In this document: positions 35,771 to 43,696 of the stretch, in pieces
How positions within the stretch are numbered: position 1 is the first letter of the stretch
Layout: every line of letters begins with the position of its first letter
Source: Cohnella phaseoli
GTDB taxonomy: Bacteria > Bacillota > Bacilli > Paenibacillales > Paenibacillaceae
Direction: 5' to 3'
DNA length: 64,000 bases
NCBI RefSeq assembly: GCF_003386235.1
Contig: NZ_QRDZ01000001.1
Span: forward strand, 62,001 to 126,000
Made by a program: the position numbers and the translations under genes
Notes under the pieces: generated by a model
What the model saw: only the letters and a program-made list of their open reading frames with translations
The model's database searches: none
What the model was told of the DNA's origin: nothing

Positions 35771-36742
35771 ATGCTTCCGATAAGAGGTTCGCTTTATTAC
35801 GTAGATAAATCGTTCGACGCCAAGCGCATCGAGAAGGAACTGGATGCGCAAAAGGCTGCTGGATTCGACCTTCTTTGGATCAACGGACCGCTACTTCATC
35901 CGGATTATCCGCGGGAAGCGGCCGCATTCGATCCAATCGAGGTCATCATGCGGGAAGCCGCCTACAGAAAGATGACCGTCTATTTGGAAGTGATGGCCAG
36001 AGAGGATTGGCATGAGCATTGGGATTTATCGGTCGACTTGCCGGCAAGCCGTGCGATCTTGGAGCATTTGAGCGCTAAATACAACCGATACGCTTCTATG
36101 GCGGGGTACTATTTGGGCAACGAGATTTATGTCGTCGAAGGTCGGGAACGGGAATACTGCCTGGCGCTGTGGAAGGAGGTCGCGGAGTGGTGCCGGGAGC
36201 TTACTCCGGGGTGCAGAGTGGTGCTGTCTCCGTTTTTCGTGACCGACCGCAGGGAGGTGCTCGGCTATCCCTATGCGGAGCCTTCCGTCTATGAATCGTT
36301 CTGGAATGACATATTCCGGGAAGTTACTCTCGACTCGCTGCTCCTCCAGGATTCCGGCGCGGAGCACGGAGCCTTCTTCGACCTTGACGAACGCGAGCCC
36401 TATTTCGCCGCCGTAAGGCGAGCGTGCGTTGCTAATGGCGTTGAATTGTGGGGGAACGTCGAGCTTGCGGAAATCGCCGTAGCCAATTACGAAGAATTAA
36501 AGGCATTCCGAGGAGAACTCGGAGCGAACGGTCCGGGATTCCAAGATACCCGATGGATTCAGGTGCCGATCGCCAAGCTGGAAGCAAAGATGGCGCTAGC
36601 CAGCCGCTACTGCAGTGAACTCGTAAGCTGGGGCTACCAACAATTTGTCAGCCCTTGCTCAGGCAAGACGGGGGCGAGGCCGTACGAACGACAATTTCGC
36701 AAGTTGAATAAGATGGCGGCCGCTTCGCAGGCCGGCAAATAG
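35771..36742 (+). CDS. DUF4434-like putative TIM-barrel glycosidase
   Basis: About 323 residues, no signal peptide. The chain looks like a (beta/alpha)8 barrel: FDLLWINGPLLHPD, MTVYLEVMARED, YYLGNEIYVVEG, RVVLSPFF, DSLLLQDSGAEHGAFFDL and GVELWGNVELAEIA, resembling the DUF4434 family of putative glycosyl hydrolases. Candidate acids are E in YLGNEIY and E in GNVELAE. The start is uncertain: AAGGAG (35753-35758) touches ATG 35759 and is 12 bases before ATG 35771. It is located between ThuA and GH78, so a role in rhamnose-glycan breakdown is likely but unproven. Confidence 0.65.
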   Translation: MLPIRGSLYYVDKSFDAKRIEKELDAQKAAGFDLLWINGPLLHPDYPREAAAFDPIEVIMREAAYRKMTVYLEVMAREDWHEHWDLSVDLPASRAILEHLSAKYNRYASMAGYYLGNEIYVVEGREREYCLALWKEVAEWCRELTPGCRVVLSPFFVTDRREVLGYPYAEPSVYESFWNDIFREVTLDSLLLQDSGAEHGAFFDLDEREPYFAAVRRACVANGVELWGNVELAEIAVANYEELKAFRGELGANGPGFQDTRWIQVPIAKLEAKMALASRYCSELVSWGYQQFVSPCSGKTGARPYERQFRKLNKMAAASQAGK

Positions 36743-36756
36743 CGGGAGGTTTCCAG

Positions 36757-39700
36757 ATGTTCGATGCCCGATCGGCCGTCCGCGACCTAGCGGGAGCCCG
36801 ATGGATCAGTCACGGCGGGGAGAGCGCGGAACGTCTCCGCAGCAATGCTTGGTTCTGTTTTCGCAAAACTTTCGTATGTCCGGAAAGGCGCGACGACAGT
36901 CTGCTGCATATTACTGCAGACTACCGGTACACCGTATGGGTGAACGGAGAGTGGATCGGACAAGGTCCTATTAGAGGTTGGCCGCAAGCTTACTTTTACG
37001 ATACCTACGACGTATCTCCTTATCTTCGCCAAGGCGCCAACGTCATTGCCGTATTGCTGCAGACGCTGGATGTGGCAACCTTCCAGTACGTCCCGTCGGA
37101 CAATCCGGGCTTTGCCGCGAGGCTGCATGGAGGGGGAGCGGACGGAGAATGGTCCGTCGCGAGCGATGCCTCGTGGGTGTGCGGGCTTCACTCTGCGCTG
37201 ATGGAGCTGACGCCTCGCATCTCGATCCAGCAAGCCTTCGCGGAGCATTTCGACGCTTGCCTGGAGCCGGTCGGCTGGAAGCTTCCAAGCGATGAGAACG
37301 GCGATGAGACGCTGATTCGCGAAGCCGGCTCGCAATGGAGACATGCCGTGGAGTCGGATGAACTGCCTGCCGTCCGCCCCCGAGATATCCCGCATCTTAC
37401 CGACGAGGAGATGTATCCGATAAGCCTCGCGGAAGCGTCGATTGTACGGCTTCCGCTTCCCGCTTGGAGCGTGGATCTCAGGAGCTTGCTGCTGTCGGGC
37501 GCGGAGGCGCGGGACGCCAATCTGCACTTCGCTCACGGTATGTTGGCTACTACGCTGAACGTCGCTCGTTTCGTCTCTGTCCGTTTCCATTTTCAGGATA
37601 GAACGTCGGGATTGAATACGCGCATGGCTGTTAACGGTCAGGTTCTACAGCCGGTCGACGATTCCGGAAGCCACTGGAGCGGCCTGTTTCATTATGACGT
37701 TCGGCTGCAGCCGGGCGAAAACCTGCTGCTCTTCTGGTTCGATGGCTTGGCGCACGAATTCACTTTCCAGGCGGCACCGGAGATTGTCGGACAATTCGAT
37801 TCAGCTGAAGAGTTGGACAATACAGCGCGCAACGAGCTTATCCCTCGTCTTCCGGATATCCCCGATAGCGGGTTTGCTTTTTACCGGATCGAGGGGCATG
37901 CGGATGTGCGCGAGGCGATCTTCGAAGCTTTAACTGCGGCGGCGGACTGGACCCAGTGGCAGAAGGCTGCGGATGGCAGATGGTTGAATATTCCATCTGC
38001 CGCGATACATGCCGACAACGTCTTCCTGCGCTTGCGGCATTCCGCTGCTGTTGATATTGGCGGCTCGTCCGATCGGCACTATGGCGAATTGGCCTCATTC
38101 GGGCATAACTGCTGCACCCGTAACGGCGATTGTACCGTCATTGCGGCTCCGCCCGCAGGGGAAGCGGTTCGACTGGTGCTGGAATTCGAGAAAATGACGT
38201 CCGGCTTGATCGAGTTCGAAATTTACGGCCGGCACGGCGCGATTGTCGATTTCTACGGCTTCGAAGCCTATAGCGGCGAAGAACCGGTTCATATGGATTC
38301 GATGCACAACACGATGCGTTATCAATGCAGGGAAGGCTGGCAAACCTATCGGTCGTTGACTCAGCGCAGCTTCAGATATTTGGTCGTTCAGCTATCCGGG
38401 TTTCAAGAATATATCAAGCTGAAGTACGTTCGTTGTCTCCTCCGAACATACCCTGCCCCAGCAATCGGCAGATTCCGCTGCGACGACGAAAGATTGAATC
38501 GCATTTTCGAGATGAGCCGTTGGACGGCCCGTTTGTGCAGCGACGACGTATTCGTGGATTGTCCGACGTACGAGCAGGCGTTTTGGGTCGGGGATGCTTA
38601 TGTCATGTCGTTGGCGACATCATCGTTGTTCGGCGCCGAGCGCCTTATCGAAAGGTGCCTGTTGCTTGCCGCGGAGTCATTGAACCGCTCCCCCGTGGTG
38701 GAGTCGCAAGTGCCGAGCGGATGGGAAAACGTATTGTCCACCTGGAGTCTCTTATGGGCGCTCGCCTGCGCGAATCATGCGCGAAGAGGCGGATACGGAG
38801 AGTTTGCCGAACGGATATATCCTTCTTTGCGCCAACAAGCGCTTTATTATCGCGAGCATCTGACGGACGAGTCGACGGGTCTGCTGCGCTCTCCATACTG
38901 GAACTTGCTGGATTGGGCGGCTATCGATGCTCCGTCATCTGCGATTGTCACGCATGTGAACGCCTGGTATGCCGAGAGCTGCCGCGAAACCGGACAGATG
39001 GCCGCCCGGCTTGGGAGGGAGAACGATGCGGAAATCTTCCTGGGCATCGCGGAAGCCATCTGTGAAAAAATCAACGCTCATCTGTGGGACGAATCCAAGC
39101 AAGCGTTCGCGGATTGTCTGCACGATAACGGAGAGCTTAGCGCTACGGCGAGCGAGCAGACGCAGATCGTATGCTATCTGAACGACGTTGCGCTCCCGCA
39201 GCGGCGTTCGGCCCTTCTGCCTTACTTCAAGGGAGAGGTGACCGATACGGTGCGCTCGGCTACGCCGTTCATGCGATTTTTTAAGCTCCAAGCGCTGCAA
39301 AAGGCGGGTCTCATCGCTCCTCTTCTGAACGAGGTCCGTACAACTTGGGGCTATATGGCGGACGCGGGCAGCACGACTTGCTGGGAGGATCTCCCCGGCA
39401 GATGGGCGCCGGGTTACCCTACGCGAAGCTATTGCCACGGCTGGAGCGTGGCTCCGGCTTACTTCCTGCCGCATGGCATCGTCGGGATCGGGGAGCTCGA
39501 TACGTCTTCCCGTAGCCTTGAGATTTCTCCGAAGCTGGGAGATTTGCGTTGGGCCGATTGCCAAGTCATGACCGTCAAAGGCGCCGTTGCCGTGCGGATA
39601 GAAGTTTCGGAGCATTCGTTCCGAGCAAAGGTGCGACTGCCCGAAGGCATTACCGGATGGCTTCGGTTGCCCATGGAAGCTCACCGGGTGGGATCGATCG

Positions 39701-39801
39701 CGATCGACGGCCAGACCGCAATCGGCGCCTATGTTCGGAACGGCTGTTGGATGATTCCCCTGCAAGGGGGCCGAGCGACGCGAGTCTGCGCCGATTCATA
39801 G
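36757..39801 (+). CDS. GH78-family alpha-L-rhamnosidase
   Basis: A 1014-residue cytoplasmic enzyme. N-terminal beta-sandwich domains (residues about 1-570) include a typical Bac_rhamnosid_N signature ITADYRYTVWVNGEWIGQGPIRGWP. The (alpha/alpha)6 barrel (about 575-930) contains the GH78 active-site stretch CPTYEQAFWVGDAYV, where other members read CPQREERLGWTGD, and SYCHGWSVAPAYFLPHGI. The C-terminal beta domain ends at 1014. It hydrolyses terminal alpha-L-rhamnose from imported oligosaccharides. It is the last gene of the operon that starts at 29927; RBS GGGAGG; terminator at 39864. Confidence 0.87.
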   Translation: MFDARSAVRDLAGARWISHGGESAERLRSNAWFCFRKTFVCPERRDDSLLHITADYRYTVWVNGEWIGQGPIRGWPQAYFYDTYDVSPYLRQGANVIAVLLQTLDVATFQYVPSDNPGFAARLHGGGADGEWSVASDASWVCGLHSALMELTPRISIQQAFAEHFDACLEPVGWKLPSDENGDETLIREAGSQWRHAVESDELPAVRPRDIPHLTDEEMYPISLAEASIVRLPLPAWSVDLRSLLLSGAEARDANLHFAHGMLATTLNVARFVSVRFHFQDRTSGLNTRMAVNGQVLQPVDDSGSHWSGLFHYDVRLQPGENLLLFWFDGLAHEFTFQAAPEIVGQFDSAEELDNTARNELIPRLPDIPDSGFAFYRIEGHADVREAIFEALTAAADWTQWQKAADGRWLNIPSAAIHADNVFLRLRHSAAVDIGGSSDRHYGELASFGHNCCTRNGDCTVIAAPPAGEAVRLVLEFEKMTSGLIEFEIYGRHGAIVDFYGFEAYSGEEPVHMDSMHNTMRYQCREGWQTYRSLTQRSFRYLVVQLSGFQEYIKLKYVRCLLRTYPAPAIGRFRCDDERLNRIFEMSRWTARLCSDDVFVDCPTYEQAFWVGDAYVMSLATSSLFGAERLIERCLLLAAESLNRSPVVESQVPSGWENVLSTWSLLWALACANHARRGGYGEFAERIYPSLRQQALYYREHLTDESTGLLRSPYWNLLDWAAIDAPSSAIVTHVNAWYAESCRETGQMAARLGRENDAEIFLGIAEAICEKINAHLWDESKQAFADCLHDNGELSATASEQTQIVCYLNDVALPQRRSALLPYFKGEVTDTVRSATPFMRFFKLQALQKAGLIAPLLNEVRTTWGYMADAGSTTCWEDLPGRWAPGYPTRSYCHGWSVAPAYFLPHGIVGIGELDTSSRSLEISPKLGDLRWADCQVMTVKGAVAVRIEVSEHSFRAKVRLPEGITGWLRLPMEAHRVGSIAIDGQTAIGAYVRNGCWMIPLQGGRATRVCADS

Positions 39802-39863
39802 CTTAACTGTTGGTGACGCTGTGCCGAGACAATAGGAATATCCAGTAACATATGATAAGGAGC

Positions 39864-39909
39864 AAAACGCCGTTTTTCCTTGCGAACCGCAGGGAAACGG
39901 CGTTTTTTT
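39864..39909 (+). terminator. Rho-independent terminator after GH78
   Basis: AAAACGCCGTTT (from 39864) pairs with AAACGGCGTTTT (39895 on), reinforced by CCT/AGG, and ends in seven T. It ends the first ABC/GH operon. The following 170 bases up to 40079 hold small hairpins, including CTCCCGG/CCGGAGAG just before the next gene's RBS, but no recognised riboswitch. Confidence 0.82.
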
Positions 39910-40079
39910 GCCTGCAAATCCGCGAAAAGGAGTGTTGCCACAAAAAAAGAAGGGTCCTTCTCGGAAGGATGGCGTAGCCCCGCAAAAAGTGTCCGTTTCG
40001 CCGAGGGAGCGCCCCGTGATAGGCTCAGGCCAAGACAACGACAAACCCTCCCGGCATACCGGAGAGAAAGGAGAAGCTT

Positions 40080-41042
40080 ATGACGACGAACACGATGCCG
40101 ACGACGAAGCAGCCCGTTGGAAAGCTCGCAGGGCGAGCGCCCGGTTTTCGGAAGCATTTTTCCCGTAACCGCTTTCTATATGCGATGCTCGTTCCGGTCG
40201 CGATCTATTTGATTCTATTTAAATACGCGCCGATGGCGGGGGAAATTATCGCGTTCAAAAACTATCGACTGTCCGACGGCATATGGGGCAGCAGTTGGGT
40301 TGGCTTCGGGCAGTTCGAGAAGCTGTTCGCCAGCCGCGACTTCTACGTCGTGCTGAGGAACACGCTGCTGCTGAATTTGTACCATCTCGTATTTGCTTTT
40401 CCCGTTCCGATCATCCTGGCCATTCTGCTGAACGAGGTGCGGGCGGAATGGTACAAGCGCACGCTGCAGAATCTGCTCTACATTCCTCACTTCATCTCGT
40501 GGGTCGCACTGGGCAGCATCGTGATCGCGCTGTTGTCGCCCTCGACCGGCTTTGTGAATTCGCTGCTGAAGGCGTTCGGCATAGAGCCGATCTACTTTAT
40601 GGCCGACAAGTTTTGGTGGCCGGTCAGCTTTATCGTCTCGGGCATTTGGAAGGAAGCGGGCTTCGGCACGATTTTGTACTTGGCGGCGATGTCCGCGATC
40701 GACCCGACGCTGTACGAGGCGGCCAAGATCGACGGAGCGAGCAAGCGGAGACAAATCTGGCACGTCACACTGCCGGGCATCCGCAGTACGATCGCGATTC
40801 TGCTCATTCTTCAGGTCGGCAAAATGATGGACGTCGGTTTCGAGCAGGTGTACACGCTGCGTAACGACGCCGTGACGAGCGTGGCGGAAGTGATCAGCAC
40901 ATTCGTCTACACGAGGGGACTCGTCAATCTGCAATATAGCTACACGACAGCGCTCGGCCTGTTCCAGTCGCTGATCGCCCTCATTCTGATCGTGTCGGTC
41001 AACCGCATCATTAAAGCGATGGGAGAGCGAGGCCTATGGTAA
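40080..41042 (+). CDS. ABC transporter permease, LplB type (second importer)
   Basis: A 320-residue permease with six membrane segments and EAA loop LYEAAKIDGASKRRQIWHVTLPGI (about residues 217-240). A basic 35-residue cytoplasmic start precedes TM1 (FLYAMLVPVAIYLILFKYAPMAG). RBS AAAGGAG. Here the permeases precede the binding protein, opposite to the first importer, so the two importers are not recent duplicates of one operon. The next permease overlaps by seven bases. Confidence 0.93.
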   Translation: MTTNTMPTTKQPVGKLAGRAPGFRKHFSRNRFLYAMLVPVAIYLILFKYAPMAGEIIAFKNYRLSDGIWGSSWVGFGQFEKLFASRDFYVVLRNTLLLNLYHLVFAFPVPIILAILLNEVRAEWYKRTLQNLLYIPHFISWVALGSIVIALLSPSTGFVNSLLKAFGIEPIYFMADKFWWPVSFIVSGIWKEAGFGTILYLAAMSAIDPTLYEAAKIDGASKRRQIWHVTLPGIRSTIAILLILQVGKMMDVGFEQVYTLRNDAVTSVAEVISTFVYTRGLVNLQYSYTTALGLFQSLIALILIVSVNRIIKAMGERGLW

Positions 41043-41947
41043 CGATGGCAAAACACAAGGGCGGACCTTCCGCATCCGCAAGGCGAAGCCGTCGAGGCTC
41101 GCTCGCCAGATGGCTGAATAACCTGCTTCTCGCGCTGTGCGCCTATGCCACGCTGTTTCCTTTCGTGAACGTGATTGCCACGTCGCTGAGCAGCAGCCGG
41201 GCGATCAACGCCGGGGAAGTGTTCATGTGGCCGGTCGAACTCAACTTCGATGCATACCACAATCTGATTCGGGACGGCCAACTGATCGTCGCGATGCAGA
41301 ACACGGTGCTGATTACCGTTGTCGGAACGGCGCTCAACATGCTGTTTACGATTATGGCGGCGTACCCGCTGTCCAAAGCTCGGCTCAAGGGCCGGGGCCT
41401 CATGCTGATGGCGATTCTGTTCACGATGCTGTTCAGCGGCGGGCTCATCCCGAATTTCCTGCTCGTGAACAGCCTCGGTCTTGTCAATACGTACTGGGCG
41501 CTCTGGCTGCCCGCTCTAATCAGCGCCTACAACATGTTCGTGATGAAGGCGTTTCTGGAAGGGCTTCCGGAGGAGCTTGAAGAGTCCGCATCCATCGACG
41601 GAGCCGGCGAGTTCACGATTTTGACGCGTATTATCCTGCCTTTATCCAAGCCGGTTATCGCCGCCTTAACGCTGTTTTACGCGGTCGGCTGGTGGAATTC
41701 CTATATGAACGTGCTCATCTACATTCGCAGCACGAACAAAATGTCGCTGATGGTAAAGCTGTACCAGATGATCGATCTGGTTAGCTCGGAGCTGCTGCGC
41801 GGCGAAGGGGTCACGCAGGCGGTCATCACGCCGGAAAGTATTCGTGCCGCGGCCGTCGTCTTCGCCATCCTGCCCATTCTGTGCGTCTATCCGTTTTTGC
41901 AGAAGCATTTCATCAAGGGCGTACTGCTTGGCTCCGTCAAGGGGTAG
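41036..41947 (+). CDS. ABC transporter permease, YtcP type (second importer)
   Basis: A 303-residue, six-helix permease with EAA loop LEESASIDGAGEFTILTRIILPLSKPV (about residues 180-206) and family ending LQKHFIKGVLLGSVKG. It overlaps the upstream permease stop, so it is translationally coupled. Together with 40080 and the lipoprotein at 42027 it forms an oligosaccharide importer. Confidence 0.93.
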   Translation: MVTMAKHKGGPSASARRSRRGSLARWLNNLLLALCAYATLFPFVNVIATSLSSSRAINAGEVFMWPVELNFDAYHNLIRDGQLIVAMQNTVLITVVGTALNMLFTIMAAYPLSKARLKGRGLMLMAILFTMLFSGGLIPNFLLVNSLGLVNTYWALWLPALISAYNMFVMKAFLEGLPEELEESASIDGAGEFTILTRIILPLSKPVIAALTLFYAVGWWNSYMNVLIYIRSTNKMSLMVKLYQMIDLVSSELLRGEGVTQAVITPESIRAAAVVFAILPILCVYPFLQKHFIKGVLLGSVKG

Positions 41948-41974
41948 GACGAGAAAAAGTAACATGGATATCCG

Positions 41975-41995
41975 AATGCGTCAATCAAACGCATT
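41975..41995. promoter_or_regulatory. Inverted repeat at internal promoter of the binding-protein gene
   Basis: AATGCGT (41975-41981) and ACGCATT (41989-41995) form a perfect 7-bp inverted repeat. A consensus TATAAT lies at 42000-42005, directly before the RBS AGGAGGG of the 42027 gene. It could be an operator on an internal promoter that lifts binding-protein expression above the permeases; alternatively a weak hairpin. Confidence 0.5.
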
Positions 41996-42026
41996 TTGAT
42001 ATAATAAAAAAACTAGGAGGGCGAAC

Positions 42027-43652
42027 ATGCAACAGAACAGAAGCAGTAATAAGTTCAAGGGGAGTTTCGCGTTGATTATGGTTGTGCTGGCGACGCTGCT
42101 GGCATCCGCTTGTTCAAGCGGGAATAACGGTGAGGGAGGCGCAAGCGCCAAGCCGGAGCAGAGCAGCGGCAGTCCAACGGCTGCAGCGACGCAATCGGCA
42201 TCCGACGATCCGTATGCGAACGCGCCCAGAAAGATCAGCATCTCGACGTTCGACCGCGGTCAAGTATCTAGCGACGAAGGCACGTACGAGGACAATCGCT
42301 GGGTGAAGTGGATTCGCGAACAATCCGGTATCGACGTGACGATCGTTCCTGTGCCGCGCAATCAGGCCCAGGACTCGCTGAACGTTCTGTTCGCGTCCGG
42401 CCAGGCGCCGGATATGGTATGGGAGTACGATCGCGCCTACATCGGAAAGCTGGTCACGCAGGGCGTCATCCAGCCGATCGGAGATTACATTGAGAAATAC
42501 AGCACGTCCTACAAAAAATATTTACAGGAAAATCCCGACTTACTGCCTCACATGACGTTTAATGGCGAGATCTACGCCGTAACCGCGAAGCGTCCGATTA
42601 CCGCCATCGCCAACCACGGAATGTGGATTCGGCAAGATTGGCTCGACGAGCTGAAGCTGGAGCGTCCGACGACGGTCGAGGAACTGGTCGAAGTCGCCAA
42701 GGCGTTTAAGCAGCGCTATCCCGACAGCACTCCGATCGTCGGCCACACGACCGCCGACATCTATGCGGCGATGTTCGGAGCGATGAATTTCCTCTGGTAC
42801 CTGGAGGACGGCAAGATGCAGTACGGCGCGACGTTGGACCGTTTTGCAGATGTCATCGCACTGGAGAAGCAGGTGTACGATCTGGGGCTCGTGGATCGGG
42901 AATATTTTACCGATAATAACAATCAACGGGCGGCCCAGCTGTGGACGACGGGCAAAGCGGGCATCTATTTGGGCCAATGGGGCAACGGCGCCAACGACAT
43001 TATGATTCAGGATATGCTGGCCAACGTGCCTAACGCCAAGCCTGAGCCGCTGGAGATGGTGGCATCGAAGTACGGTAAATACGGCGCTTATCAGGAATCT
43101 TCTCCGAACATTCTCGTCGCGTTTAACAAAGAGATGAAAAATCCGAAAGCGGCGATCGAATATTTGGATTGGCTCATCGACAAAGGCTGGTACACGCTGG
43201 CCTACGGGGAAGAGGGCGTGCACTACAAGCTGGTCGACGGCGTGCCAAAGCGGCTGGACGAGGATAAATTCAACAAAGAGGTACTGTACGCAGGCGAGTA
43301 TGCCGTCGTGCGCGATCAGGTCGTCAAGGCGGAGGATTTGATGGTCATGGCCGCGGATGACGAGCTGTCCCAGCGCATTGCCGCGCTTAAGGTGGAATCG
43401 TTGAAGCTGACGCTTAAAAACGAATTCCGCCGGGACATTCCGTACCAGCCGAGCTTTGACGAAATCAACGAGATTCGCGCGACGCTGGATAAGTTTATCC
43501 GGGAGACGAGAGCGACGGCGGTGACGCAGGGCGCCAAGTATACGGGAGAATGGGCGATCGGCGAGATTCGCAAGGAATGGGATCGCCTCGGCGGCGCGAA
43601 AGCGCAAGAAATCGCCCAGCAATGGTACGAGGAGAACAAAGGCAGCTTCTAA
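42027..43652 (+). CDS. Sugar ABC transporter substrate-binding lipoprotein (second importer)
   Basis: A 541-residue lipoprotein. The signal peptide ends in lipobox LASACSS (cysteine about residue 29), followed by a Ser/Gly/Ala-rich tether, then a large extracellular binding domain with MWIRQDWLDELKLERPTTVEELVEVAKAF and a WTTGKAGIYLGQWGNG segment typical of LplA/YtcQ proteins. RBS CTAGGAGGGC; own TATAAT promoter. It gives specificity to the 40080-41947 permeases. The membrane AraC regulator follows after 44 bases. Confidence 0.93.
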   Translation: MQQNRSSNKFKGSFALIMVVLATLLASACSSGNNGEGGASAKPEQSSGSPTAAATQSASDDPYANAPRKISISTFDRGQVSSDEGTYEDNRWVKWIREQSGIDVTIVPVPRNQAQDSLNVLFASGQAPDMVWEYDRAYIGKLVTQGVIQPIGDYIEKYSTSYKKYLQENPDLLPHMTFNGEIYAVTAKRPITAIANHGMWIRQDWLDELKLERPTTVEELVEVAKAFKQRYPDSTPIVGHTTADIYAAMFGAMNFLWYLEDGKMQYGATLDRFADVIALEKQVYDLGLVDREYFTDNNNQRAAQLWTTGKAGIYLGQWGNGANDIMIQDMLANVPNAKPEPLEMVASKYGKYGAYQESSPNILVAFNKEMKNPKAAIEYLDWLIDKGWYTLAYGEEGVHYKLVDGVPKRLDEDKFNKEVLYAGEYAVVRDQVVKAEDLMVMAADDELSQRIAALKVESLKLTLKNEFRRDIPYQPSFDEINEIRATLDKFIRETRATAVTQGAKYTGEWAIGEIRKEWDRLGGAKAQEIAQQWYEENKGSF

Positions 43653-43696
43653 TCGAAGACTGGGAGCAGCCGCAATCGGACGAAGGGGGAACAGGC

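Noticed and set aside
39910..40079. Riboswitch or leader RNA before the second importer
   Set aside because: Small hairpins are visible, but no known riboswitch core or anti-terminator arrangement could be recognised.
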